Assembly (NCBI GenBank): GCA_017502125.1
Contig: JAFVVN010000016.1
Location: 62,001-126,000, forward strand
Direction of reading: 5' to 3'
DNA from: Bacteroidales bacterium
GTDB taxonomy: Bacteria; Bacteroidota; Bacteroidia; Bacteroidales; UBA932
DNA length: 64,000 nt
In this document: positions 8,745 to 17,835 of the stretch, one piece after another
Position numbering within the stretch: the stretch's first letter is position 1
How the letters are laid out: each line of letters begins with the position of its first letter
Notes under the pieces: generated by a model
The model's database searches: none
The model's input: only the letters and a program-made list of their open reading frames with translations
Told to the model about the DNA's origin: nothing
Translations under genes and position numbers: made by a program

Positions 8745-9905
8745 ATGAAAAGATTAACTTCAATCCTCCTTTGCGGTCTCGTATCGCTGGCTACATTTGC
8801 CCAAAAGCCGACTTTTGACGGCCTGAACACAAACCTCGGCAACCTTTCAAGACTCTCAAATGCAGAGTCCCGTTCCATTTCGCCTGAAAACTTCACAGGA
8901 GAAAAAGGAAAAGGAGGCATGGCCGTACCGGAACTTCCACACACCCGCAACGTGAACAACGCATCATGGGCTGCACGTGACCTGGGTCAGACATGGAAGG
9001 TGAATCCTTATATCACAATCAATCCTAACGAAACCATAACAATTGCCGAGATCGAGGGTCCCGGTGCGATTCAGCATATCTGGATGACTCCTACGGGAGT
9101 CTGGAGATGGAGCATCATCCGCATCTATTGGGACGACGAGGAAACTCCTTCTGTGGAAGTTCCTATCGCAGACTTCTTCTGCCAGGGATGGAATGAGTAT
9201 GCACCAGTCGTTTCCGCTCCTATCTGCGTAAATCCGGGCAGCGCATTCAACAGCTACTGGCAGATGCCTTTCAGAAAGAAGTGCAAGATCACCATGACAA
9301 ATGTGAACGACGTTCACTCAATGAACCTCTACTATCAGATCAACTACACCCTCACAGAGGTTCCTGAGGACGCAGCATACTTCCACGCTCAGTTCCGCCG
9401 CACACGATACAACGAGGGTTCTGACTTCACGGTAGTTGACGGCATCAAGGGCCAGGGCCACTACGTGGGCGTCTATATGGCATGGGGCCTGCACAACAAC
9501 GGCTGGTGGGGCGAAGGCGAGATGAAATTCTTCATAGACGGTGACAAGAAGTTCCCTACTATCTGCACTACCGGTACAGAGGACTACTTCTGCGGATCAT
9601 ACAACTTCGACCGCAACGGAAGATTTACCGAATTCACTACTCCATATGCAGGTCTGTGCCAGGTGATCCGTCCGGACGGCACATACCGTTCTCAGGAGCG
9701 TTTCGGCCTCTACCGATGGCATATCGTGGATCCTATCCGCTTCAAGAAGGACTTCAAGGCAACTATCCAGGATCTCGGATGGCGGCACGACGGACGTTAC
9801 CTCCAGCAGTGCTCTGACCTTTCTGCAACCACATTCTGGTATCAGGCTGAGCCACACGCAAAATTCCCTGAATTCCCTAGCTGGAGAGAGCTCGAGGTAT
9901 ATTAA
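8745..9905 (+). CDS. GH172 (DUF2961) glycoside hydrolase, short form
   Basis: A 386-residue exported protein with signal peptide MKRLTSILLCGLVSLATFAQ. The DUF2961 core is clear: AEIEGPGAIQHIWMTPTG near residue 105, the family motif TGTEDYFCGSYNF near residue 280 and GLYRWHIVDPIRF near residue 325. Known GH172 activities are alpha-D-fructofuranosidase/difructose-dianhydride synthase and exo-alpha-D-arabinofuranosidase, enzymes handling closely similar furanosides. The single-domain length matches the compact members of the family. It is the first enzyme gene behind the regulator and is 18 bp from the DUF4185 gene. An exo-D-arabinofuranosidase trimming products of that gene's enzyme is the favoured role; fructofuranoside activity is the main alternative. 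Confidence 0.88.
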   Translation: MKRLTSILLCGLVSLATFAQKPTFDGLNTNLGNLSRLSNAESRSISPENFTGEKGKGGMAVPELPHTRNVNNASWAARDLGQTWKVNPYITINPNETITIAEIEGPGAIQHIWMTPTGVWRWSIIRIYWDDEETPSVEVPIADFFCQGWNEYAPVVSAPICVNPGSAFNSYWQMPFRKKCKITMTNVNDVHSMNLYYQINYTLTEVPEDAAYFHAQFRRTRYNEGSDFTVVDGIKGQGHYVGVYMAWGLHNNGWWGEGEMKFFIDGDKKFPTICTTGTEDYFCGSYNFDRNGRFTEFTTPYAGLCQVIRPDGTYRSQERFGLYRWHIVDPIRFKKDFKATIQDLGWRHDGRYLQQCSDLSATTFWYQAEPHAKFPEFPSWRELEVY

Positions 9906-9923
9906 TATCATATAAGCGCAAGC

Positions 9924-11081
9924 ATGAGGATATACCCTAAGCACGTGAATATCAGAGCCATCGTACTGATGGTTCTGATATTGAACATCATTTCGACGAC
10001 CGCCTGTTCGGAGTGGGAACCGGATTTATATATCCCGGAGAGCACAGAAAAACCCGATGACGGGAAAAAGACACTTGCAGTGACCAGGGTGACCAAGGTT
10101 GCACGAACTACGGGATATCCTAAGTCTGGAGAGAAGTTCCCAAGCCCCAACAACACCCCTGAAGACTATGACATCGGAGGAACCGATCTCGGCATCTTCT
10201 GGAAGATGGAGGAGGGAAAGGTTGGAATCCTTTTTGGAGACACATTCGGAAAGGACTGGAGACCTGGGCACACCCCCAACTGGAGGTCCAACGCCATGGG
10301 ATGGTCTACAGACACAGACCTGACAGACGGAATAACCATCGACGGAATGATTACGGAACCTGCCGGAGTGGCCAAGCAGATAATATACAGCGCCCACATC
10401 ACCACTGGATTTGATGACTGGTCATCAATCCCCACAGCAGCAATCCGAATCGGAAATAAAGACTATGTACACTACATGAATGTAAAGTCATGGAATCCGA
10501 TGTGGACCACAAACTGGTCCGGATTTGCAGTTTCTGAGGATAATGGATGGACATGGAAACTCTATAAGGAGCTCTTTTCATCCGACAGCAAATTCGGGCA
10601 GATGGCACTCTGGGAGAAGGACGGATATATATACTCCATGGGCTCCATTATAGGCCGACGAGGCTTGCCATATATTGCAAGATTCAAGAGTGCAGACATT
10701 CTTAAACCTGACAATTGGGAGTACTGGAACAAAGGTAAAGGATGGCAGAAAGGAAAGGCCGTCTATGCTTCGCCTCTTTTCGGAAACACGAAAGATGAGA
10801 TGTATGCGGAGCCGACTCTGATCTACCACGACTATTTCAAGAAATGGATTACCGTCTACTTCAACGAGATCAAGAACAAGATCGTTCTCAGAAGTGCAGA
10901 CGAGATCACAGGTCCTTGGAGTGAAGAGCAGAATGTGGCTACAAATGCGGAATATCCCATTCCATATGGAGGATTCATCTACCCGCTTAACCTGGACAAA
11001 CCGGAAATATATATATCACTGTCTCAATATGATCCACTCTACAATGTATTCCTGCTGAGGGTGGAACTCAAGGAAAAGTAA
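9924..11081 (+). CDS. DUF4185 (GH183) putative endo-D-arabinanase lipoprotein
   Basis: A 385-residue lipoprotein (signal ends NIISTTACSE, Cys near residue 28). It carries the DUF4185 propeller pattern: GGTDLGIFWKMEEGKVGILF with GDTFG near residues 85-110, a region rich in Trp (TNWSGFAVSEDNGWTWKLY), and EPTLIYHDYFKKWITVYFN near residue 295. DUF4185 was established as family GH183, endo-D-arabinanases able to cut the D-arabinan of mycobacterial arabinogalactan. The lipid anchor suggests surface display, as expected for an endo-enzyme feeding a SusCD importer. It lies between GH172 and GH97 genes. The family is confident; the exact substrate is inferred from family and context. Confidence 0.8.
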   Translation: MRIYPKHVNIRAIVLMVLILNIISTTACSEWEPDLYIPESTEKPDDGKKTLAVTRVTKVARTTGYPKSGEKFPSPNNTPEDYDIGGTDLGIFWKMEEGKVGILFGDTFGKDWRPGHTPNWRSNAMGWSTDTDLTDGITIDGMITEPAGVAKQIIYSAHITTGFDDWSSIPTAAIRIGNKDYVHYMNVKSWNPMWTTNWSGFAVSEDNGWTWKLYKELFSSDSKFGQMALWEKDGYIYSMGSIIGRRGLPYIARFKSADILKPDNWEYWNKGKGWQKGKAVYASPLFGNTKDEMYAEPTLIYHDYFKKWITVYFNEIKNKIVLRSADEITGPWSEEQNVATNAEYPIPYGGFIYPLNLDKPEIYISLSQYDPLYNVFLLRVELKEK

Positions 11082-11101
11082 AATCAAGTAAGACATAAAT
11101 T

Positions 11102-14080
11102 ATGAAAAAGATTCTTCTGATACTGGCATTGGTCTTCTCCGTACAAGCGTTTGCACAGAGCACGGTTACTGTCAATTCGCCGGACAAGGGTGTCTCCATG
11201 ACCTTCACAAGCGTCAAGGGAGAACTTAAATATAAGGTTAGATTCAATGGCAAGGACGTGGTCGGATATTCATCCGCTGCTCTCGAAACAGACAAGGGCA
11301 TGGTCGGAAACAATGTCCGCCTTGGCAAGGCAGAAAAAGTGTCCGGTATCGAGGAATATGACCTTCCTGTGGGAAAGACCAGCCATGTGAAGAGTCCTTG
11401 GAATGGAGCAGTGATTCCGCTTCAGGACAAGAACGGATGCGGGCTGGATGTCGCTGTACAGGTCAGAGTGTTTGATGACGCAGCAGCATACAGACTCGTA
11501 TTCAAGACAAATGGCAATGACAAGGACATCAGGATCAGGAATGAAGTGATGGACATCAATGTGACAGGTGACCCTGTTGCAACAGCCCTTTTCTTCGACC
11601 ACTTCATCAACACCCACGAAGGTCTATACACAAGGAAACCTGTGAGTCAGCTCGACCAGAACAGGCTCATCGATATGCCTACTCATTTCGAATTTGCAGA
11701 CGGCACACAGATGGCTGTCACAGAGGCAAGCATCATCAACTATGCCGGCATGTATCTCACAAGAAAGAACGGACAGCTCACCAGTCGTCTTTCTCCAAGA
11801 CTCGATATTCCTGAATTCAGCGTTCTTCTCGAGAATGAAGGCAAGACGCCATGGAGAGTTTTCATGCTTGGTGATGAAGTAGCAGATCTTATGGAGAGCA
11901 CCGCTCTTACAAGCCTCTGCGAGCCATGCAAGATCGAAGACCTGAGCTGGCTCAAGCCGGGAAAGACCACTTTCCCTTGGTGGAATGACACAGTTGTGCC
12001 CGATGACTTCCCGTTCCAGGCCGGCAACAACTTCCAGACCAACAAATACTACATCGACTTCGCAGCTGACCATGGACTTGAGTACCATTCTGTGTATGGA
12101 TATGCCGACATGCCTTGGTATATCGACGATGGTCCTGGCTTCGGACTGGCAGGCCCTAACGCAGACCTGACAAGACACGACCCCAGACTCGACTTCCCGG
12201 GTGTGTGCAGATATGCAAAGAGCCGCGGAGTGGACATCCATGTGTGGCTGAACTGGGCGGCCCTCTACAAGGACATCGACAGAGTCTTCGATAAGTTCAA
12301 CGAATGGGGCGTAAAGGGAATGATGGTCGATTTCATGGACAGGAACGACCAGCAGATGATCCTCATCCAGGAAGACATCCTCAGAAAGGCGGCAGAGCAC
12401 AAGCTCTTCATCCAGTTCCACGGTTCAAGCAAGCCTTCCGGTCTATCACGTACATGGCCGAACGAGTTCACCAGAGAAGGTGCGCTCAACTATGAAGTCT
12501 ACAAATGGGACGCACCCCGCACGATGGGTGCAGACCATGACATCAACATGTTCTTCACCAGAGCTCTTGCCGGCCCGACAGACTATCACCTCGGAGGATT
12601 CAGATCAAAGGCATATAACGAGTGGAAGGTCCAGTACCACAATCCTTTGATGACCAGCACGAGGTGTCATATGCTCGGAATGTATGTCATCCTCGAGGGC
12701 TACCTCAGCATGGTCTGTGACCATCCTCAGGCATATGTGGGCCAGCCGGGTTTCCGTTTCATCCAGGATCTCCCGACCACATGGGACGAGACTCATGTGG
12801 TGGCCGCAAAGGTTGCCGAATATGCAGCCACAGCACGCAGGAAAGGCGACACATGGTTCGTAGGCTGCATCAACAACAGCAAGGAAAGGACCATAGAATT
12901 CCCGTTCGATTTCCTCAGCGAAGGCAAGTATAAGGCTGAGATCTATCTCGATGCAGACGATTCGGACAAGACTCCCGACCACCTTACGACAGGAACACGA
13001 ATCGTGGACTCGTCGACCAAGATGGACATCAACATCAAGGGAAGCGGCGGATTCGCCATGAAGATCAGTCCGGTGCAGGACGAGATACAGGAGAACAGAT
13101 TCTATCTTGCTCCTCCCGACACAACCGGAGGCATCTGGGTGCGCCCTTCTACTGAGGCGAAGGCTCGTCCGAAGTGGGGATTCAAGAACGGAATCCAGGT
13201 GGGAATCGCTCCTACCGGGGGTCCTCGCGGACTTCTCAGAATCTACACCCCATATCTGGAGCAGCCAGACGACTATGTGACCAACTTCATCGCAATCGAG
13301 CCTATTCCTGCAAATGGCGGAGATATCCGCGGTCTGTCTGAACTCGAAAAGAGCAATGTCGACGGAAGAAACGGAAAGATCTTCTGGAGCTCTGATGACA
13401 ACATCCTCGACGAGAATGACAAGACAGCTCCGGCAAAGGGAGTGATCGAAACCATCAACGGAGAACAGACACTCACATTATATATATTCTGCGAGCGTTT
13501 CGACAACGGCGTCAGCCCATATGTCCGCCTCCGCTTCAGAGAAAGCAAACCATACGAGGTCGAACTGGAGACCTACACCGTCAACGATGGTACACCGGAA
13601 CCGGACTACTGCATCCTGACTGCAACAATGGGCAACAAGATGAGACTCCGCGACCTGTTCTGCAAGGACAAGACCTACAGTTCGCTTGAGCTCTGGCCGG
13701 ACTACAGAGGCGATGGCTTTGTACCTCACTTCCGCATCCCATCTTCTGACATGATCAGATCGTCTGAAGGAGAGATCTATTTCGTGGCAGAGCCTGATGA
13801 GAAAGACCCTGCAGCAAGAGAACTCAACAAGGGTACAAACAAGGGATGGAAATATGTGGGAAAGAAGGGCGTTCAGTACTGGAGAAAGCCATGCGACAAC
13901 TCAAAGACAGAAGGTCTTGTGAATGGAAGATATACATATTGGGCAAGCCAGGCACCTATTCCTGAGGGAATCGCATACGAAAACTTCGAACTTAAGTCTC
14001 CATTCATCCAGGGTGACCGATTCATATTCGGAATTGCTCCGACAAGTGCAGAAGAATTCATTAACAACATAACGAAATAA
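11102..14080 (+). CDS. Retaining-type GH97 hydrolase fused to an unassigned C-terminal domain
   Basis: A 992-residue exported protein (signal ends QAFAQ). Residues ~20-655 form a GH97 enzyme: beta-sandwich, then a barrel with Asp410 (GVKGMMVDFMDR) and Glu465 (ALNYEVYKW). Their spacing of 55 equals that of the nucleophile Asp415 and acid/base Glu470 of the retaining GH97 BT1871, so this belongs to the retaining subgroup, which includes alpha-galactosidases and beta-L-arabinopyranosidases. Residues ~660-992 form an extra domain (GGPRGLLRIYTPYLEQP, NFIAIEPIPANGGDIRGLSE) that I cannot name; ordinary GH97 proteins stop near 650-700. The two parts are in one frame with no break. It is 20 bp downstream of the GH183 gene and 5 bp before GH116. 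Confidence 0.88.
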   Translation: MKKILLILALVFSVQAFAQSTVTVNSPDKGVSMTFTSVKGELKYKVRFNGKDVVGYSSAALETDKGMVGNNVRLGKAEKVSGIEEYDLPVGKTSHVKSPWNGAVIPLQDKNGCGLDVAVQVRVFDDAAAYRLVFKTNGNDKDIRIRNEVMDINVTGDPVATALFFDHFINTHEGLYTRKPVSQLDQNRLIDMPTHFEFADGTQMAVTEASIINYAGMYLTRKNGQLTSRLSPRLDIPEFSVLLENEGKTPWRVFMLGDEVADLMESTALTSLCEPCKIEDLSWLKPGKTTFPWWNDTVVPDDFPFQAGNNFQTNKYYIDFAADHGLEYHSVYGYADMPWYIDDGPGFGLAGPNADLTRHDPRLDFPGVCRYAKSRGVDIHVWLNWAALYKDIDRVFDKFNEWGVKGMMVDFMDRNDQQMILIQEDILRKAAEHKLFIQFHGSSKPSGLSRTWPNEFTREGALNYEVYKWDAPRTMGADHDINMFFTRALAGPTDYHLGGFRSKAYNEWKVQYHNPLMTSTRCHMLGMYVILEGYLSMVCDHPQAYVGQPGFRFIQDLPTTWDETHVVAAKVAEYAATARRKGDTWFVGCINNSKERTIEFPFDFLSEGKYKAEIYLDADDSDKTPDHLTTGTRIVDSSTKMDINIKGSGGFAMKISPVQDEIQENRFYLAPPDTTGGIWVRPSTEAKARPKWGFKNGIQVGIAPTGGPRGLLRIYTPYLEQPDDYVTNFIAIEPIPANGGDIRGLSELEKSNVDGRNGKIFWSSDDNILDENDKTAPAKGVIETINGEQTLTLYIFCERFDNGVSPYVRLRFRESKPYEVELETYTVNDGTPEPDYCILTATMGNKMRLRDLFCKDKTYSSLELWPDYRGDGFVPHFRIPSSDMIRSSEGEIYFVAEPDEKDPAARELNKGTNKGWKYVGKKGVQYWRKPCDNSKTEGLVNGRYTYWASQAPIPEGIAYENFELKSPFIQGDRFIFGIAPTSAEEFINNITK

Positions 14081-14085
14081 CACAA

Positions 14086-16581
14086 ATGAAAATCAGACAC
14101 ATCTTAGCGACGTTTGCAGTGCTCATCGCTGCAACACCGGCCTCAGCCGACAAATACGAAAAGGTGTATAGCGGCCGTGAGCTGGACCATATCGCCTACC
14201 CGATCGGCGGTCTGGGATCCGGCATGTTCTGCCTCAGCGGAACCGGATCGATCTCCAACGTATCGTTCCACCACTATCCTCAGCTCTTCCATGAGCCTTG
14301 CGCATTCGCTGCAATTCATGTCAAGGGAATCGAAAAGGGTTCGAAAGTCCTCGAGACAGCGGTACCAGAACACAAGATATTCGGAAGAAATGAAGGCGGC
14401 ATGGGTGTCGGTGGCACCACATGGGGTCTTCCAAGATTCGACGAAGGTACCTTCAGCGCCAAATTCCCGTTTGCTGAACTCAATCTTAAGGACGGTGACG
14501 TTCCGGTGGAGGTGAAGCTGGTTGCATGGAACCCGTTCATTCCTAACGACGAGGACAACTCGGGACTTCCTGTCGGAGGAATGGAATACACATTCACAAA
14601 CACATCAAAAGAGAGCATCGAAGCCATCTTTTCATTCAATACACGAAATTTCATGTGGAGGACCAACGAGGTGCTGTCTCCTATCCTCAAAATGGAAAAG
14701 GGCTTCATCTTGAGCCAGAATAAGCCTAAAAAATATCCTGATCAGGAGGGTTACTGCGCATTCTTCACTGATGAACAGGACACCAAGGTGAATTATAACT
14801 GGTTCAGAGGCGGATGGTTCGACCCTCTCACAATGGCATGGAATCATGTCGAGAGAGGAGAAATGCCTGAAAACGATCCGGTGGAGGGTGGTACAGGTGC
14901 ATCAATATATGTTCCTTTCAAACTCAAGCCGGGCGAATCGAAGACCATCAACCTCTATGTTGCGTGGTTTGTGCCAAGGTCCGTGCATAGAATCGGTCCT
15001 GACGCAGTATCAGAGTCGGATTTCGGCGACCGCTACAACCCTGACCTCTATAAGGACATCCCGGAAAAGTATGAGCCATGGTACAGCAGAAGATTCGCTG
15101 ACGTGAACGACGTGGCTGCATATTGGAAGGAAAACTACAAGAGCCTCAAGGCTGAGACCGAGAAGTTCACAGCTGCATTCTATGACACCACACTTCCTGA
15201 GGAAGTGATCGAGTCTGTAGCCAACAATCTCACCATCCTCAAGAGTTCTACTGTGATGCGCCAGCATGACGGACGCTTCTGGGTGTGGGAAGGCAGTGGA
15301 GACAACTGGGGAAGCTGCCACGGTTCATGCACTCATGTGTGGAACTATGCTCAGGCAGTGCCTCACCTCTTCCCTCGCATGGAGAGAACCCTCCGCGAGA
15401 CAGAGTTCGAGGTGGACCAGAATACAGAAGGACACCAGGTGTTCCGCGCGAACATTCCTATCCGTCCTGTGAAGCACGACTTCCACTCTGCAGCTGACGG
15501 ACAGCTCGGAGGCATCATGAAGGTGTACCGTGACTGGAGAATCAGCGGAGACAACGAGTGGATCAAGGATCTCTATCCTCTCATCGTCAAGAGCATGGAC
15601 TACTGCATCCGTACATGGGACCCAGACGAAAAGGGAGCTCTCATCGAACCTCACCACAATACATATGACATCGAGTTCTGGGGACCGGACGGAATGTGTA
15701 CAAGCTTCTATGCCGGCGCCCTCAACAGTATCATCCAGATCGGAAAGTTCCTCGGTGAAGATGTGACCAGATATGAGAGGATCCTGAAGAGCTCACAGGA
15801 ATACATGACCACAAAACTCTGGAACGGCGAGTACTTCTACCAGGACATTCAGTGGACAGGACTTCGTGCACCAGACCCAACAAAGGCACAATCATTCCAT
15901 AGTTCATATGCAGATGAGGCAAAGGCAATTCTCGTGAAGGAAGGCCCTAAATACCAGTACGGCACAGGATGTCTTTCAGACGGTATCATCGGATGCTGGA
16001 TGTCACTTGCCTGCGGACTTGAGGAGCCTATCGACAAGGAGAAGGTTACAAGCCACCTTATGTCAGTTCACAAATACAACCTCAAGAAGGACCTCAGAGA
16101 CCATGCGAACCCTCAGCGTCCGGGCTACGGCGTGGGCAATGAAGGAGGCCTTCTCCTCTGCTCATGGCCAAAGGGCGGCAAGCTCAGCCTTCCGTTCGTA
16201 TACAGCGACGAGGTGTGGACCGGCATCGAGTACCAGGTGGCATCGCACCTTATCTTCGAGGGTAAGGTGAAGGAGGGTCTTGACATCGTCAATGCAGTGC
16301 TCGGAAGATACGACGGCATCAAGAGAAACCCATACAACCAGTATGAGTGCGGATCATGGTATGCAAGAGCCCTTGCAAGCTACAGCCTTCTCCAGGCTCT
16401 CACAGGCGTAAGATATGACGCAGTGACTAAGACGCTTTACATCGACTCCAAGGTGGGTAAAGACTTCAGGACCTTCCTTTCGACAGCAAGCGGATATGCC
16501 ACAGTGGGTCTGAAGAAGGGCAAGCCTTTCGTTGAAGTAAAGAACGGAAACATCGAAGTAAACGAAATCGTAGTTAAGTAA
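14086..16581 (+). CDS. GH116-family glycoside hydrolase (GBA2-like)
   Basis: An 831-residue exported protein with signal MKIRHILATFAVLIAATPASA. It begins with the GH116 N-terminal pattern HIAYPIGGLGSGMFCLSGTG and continues into an (alpha/alpha)6 barrel with GSCHGSCTHVWNYAQAVPH, HHNTYDIEFWGPDGMCTSFY near residue 525 and a late EVWTGIEYQVASHLIFEG. Family activities include beta-glucosidase, beta-xylosidase, beta-N-acetylglucosaminidase and glucosylceramidase, so the substrate is open. I did not assign catalytic residues by number. It is the last gene of the rightward block, 5 bp after GH97 and followed by a strong terminator at 16602-16640. In this setting it may remove side groups from, or exo-hydrolyse, the arabinan-type glycan. 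Confidence 0.85.
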   Translation: MKIRHILATFAVLIAATPASADKYEKVYSGRELDHIAYPIGGLGSGMFCLSGTGSISNVSFHHYPQLFHEPCAFAAIHVKGIEKGSKVLETAVPEHKIFGRNEGGMGVGGTTWGLPRFDEGTFSAKFPFAELNLKDGDVPVEVKLVAWNPFIPNDEDNSGLPVGGMEYTFTNTSKESIEAIFSFNTRNFMWRTNEVLSPILKMEKGFILSQNKPKKYPDQEGYCAFFTDEQDTKVNYNWFRGGWFDPLTMAWNHVERGEMPENDPVEGGTGASIYVPFKLKPGESKTINLYVAWFVPRSVHRIGPDAVSESDFGDRYNPDLYKDIPEKYEPWYSRRFADVNDVAAYWKENYKSLKAETEKFTAAFYDTTLPEEVIESVANNLTILKSSTVMRQHDGRFWVWEGSGDNWGSCHGSCTHVWNYAQAVPHLFPRMERTLRETEFEVDQNTEGHQVFRANIPIRPVKHDFHSAADGQLGGIMKVYRDWRISGDNEWIKDLYPLIVKSMDYCIRTWDPDEKGALIEPHHNTYDIEFWGPDGMCTSFYAGALNSIIQIGKFLGEDVTRYERILKSSQEYMTTKLWNGEYFYQDIQWTGLRAPDPTKAQSFHSSYADEAKAILVKEGPKYQYGTGCLSDGIIGCWMSLACGLEEPIDKEKVTSHLMSVHKYNLKKDLRDHANPQRPGYGVGNEGGLLLCSWPKGGKLSLPFVYSDEVWTGIEYQVASHLIFEGKVKEGLDIVNAVLGRYDGIKRNPYNQYECGSWYARALASYSLLQALTGVRYDAVTKTLYIDSKVGKDFRTFLSTASGYATVGLKKGKPFVEVKNGNIEVNEIVVK

Positions 16582-16601
16582 CTTGCTATGAGAACTTCAC
16601 G

Positions 16602-16640
16602 AACTTGTCGCATTCTATCTTTGAATGCGACAAGTTTTTT
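16602..16640 (+). terminator. Rho-independent terminator of the rightward enzyme block
   Basis: A perfect 14-bp stem (16602-16615 with 16623-16636), 7-nt loop and a run of T, 20 bp after the GH116 stop. Confidence 0.85.
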
Positions 16641-16764
16641 GTATTTATTATGGACGCTGCGTCAGCCAAGACGTTAGGCAACGTGCCATAAATTGGACAA
16701 AACTCATCAAAAGCAAGGATCTGAAGTCGTATCGGCTCATTCCATGTCGAAGAGAACAATAAGA

Positions 16765-16797
16765 TAAGCCTCTCAGAAAATCAATCTGAGAGGCTTA
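16765..16797 (-). terminator. Terminator of the leftward GH43-to-GH43 operon
   Basis: A 13-bp perfect stem (16765-16777 with 16785-16797) and 7-nt loop immediately downstream of the stop of the leftward GH43 gene ending at 16816. It faces the terminator of the convergent block. Confidence 0.75.
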
Positions 16798-16815
16798 ATT
16801 CTTATATGAGGGGGG

Positions 16816-17817
16816 CTATAGTGCCGGGTAGGTATTGTAGCTTGCAGGTTTGCCGTCGTTCACGACTGGCCATCCTTCTGCATCCCATGTAACCTTGTCC
16901 AGCATAAGAGTTCTGGCAGCATCGCTATGGCTGCGGCAATATGCATGATATAGAATCCAGTCTTCGCCTTCCTTATCGGTTATGATCTCAGCATTGTGAC
17001 CTGTACCGATGTATTCTGCGTTGCCTGAAATGAGGATTTCATGTTTATTGTCAAGCATCTTTTCACCCTTCTTGTTCAAATACGGTCCGAAAAGATCGGT
17101 TGAGCGTCCGACAACTGTCTTATATGTGCTGTTGAAGCCAGCACAACATCCTCCGATGGATGCAAAGAGATAATAATATTCTCCTCTTTTGTGGATATAT
17201 GTACCTTCATAAGCCTTTCCTGCGACTTTGATGAGTTCTGCACCCTCCTTCACAGAAAGCGCATCATCAGAGAGTTCGACAGCATAGATTCCGTGGAAAC
17301 TTCCCCAAAACATATATTTCTTGCCGTCTTCCTCGATGTAGAAAGGGTCAATCGAGTTTGTGACACCAATCTCACTACTTATGAACATCTTGCCTTTATC
17401 CTCCCATGGACCTACCGGGTTATCCGAGACAGCAACTCCGATTCCGCATGTTTTTGTACCTCCCCAAACAGACATAGAATAATATAGCACGTACTTTCCT
17501 GGTGCAACCCTGTTGATATCAGGAGCCCAGATTCCTCCGCCGCTAACGAAACTTGGACGACCGCCGTCAGTGAACACTGTGCCGACTTTCTTCCAATTCA
17601 CAAGGTCTGGAGAACACATGATAGGGACGTTCCTTACATCTTCAGTTGCATAGAGATAAAACACACCTTCATCTTCGATAACCGTTGGGTCTGGAAGGCT
17701 CATTTTTGCCACTGGATTGGTGTAGGCGCTTCTGCGATTGTCTTCCTCATCCGGTATCTGGGAGGCTGAGCATGACAGAACCGCTGCTGTGGCCAATAAC
17801 AGGTACATTTTCTTCAT
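16816..17817 (-). CDS. GH43-family hydrolase, arabinanase/arabinosidase-like, lipoprotein
   Basis: A 333-residue lipoprotein (MKKMYLLLATAAVLSCSAS, Cys16). It shows the GH43 five-bladed propeller with the three usual acids: base Asp in SLPDPTVIEDEGVFYLYA, pKa-setting Asp in TNSIDPFYIEEDGKKYMFWG, and acid Glu in KAYEGTYIHKRGEYYYLFAS, plus GHNAEI near the C-terminus. Family activities include arabinosidases, arabinanases, xylosidases and galactofuranosidase-type enzymes. It is the last gene of a seven-gene leftward operon, 18 bp after the preceding stop. The precise linkage cannot be inferred; L-arabinofuranose or D-galactofuranose side chains are possibilities. Confidence 0.85.
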   Translation of the reverse strand: MKKMYLLLATAAVLSCSASQIPDEEDNRRSAYTNPVAKMSLPDPTVIEDEGVFYLYATEDVRNVPIMCSPDLVNWKKVGTVFTDGGRPSFVSGGGIWAPDINRVAPGKYVLYYSMSVWGGTKTCGIGVAVSDNPVGPWEDKGKMFISSEIGVTNSIDPFYIEEDGKKYMFWGSFHGIYAVELSDDALSVKEGAELIKVAGKAYEGTYIHKRGEYYYLFASIGGCCAGFNSTYKTVVGRSTDLFGPYLNKKGEKMLDNKHEILISGNAEYIGTGHNAEIITDKEGEDWILYHAYCRSHSDAARTLMLDKVTWDAEGWPVVNDGKPASYNTYPAL

Positions 17818-17835
17818 ATAGTTTAATTTTAGTTA

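Noticed and set aside
11624..12421. 265-codon leftward frame within the GH97 gene
   Set aside because: It lies fully opposite a well-conserved catalytic domain and has no recognisable protein features.
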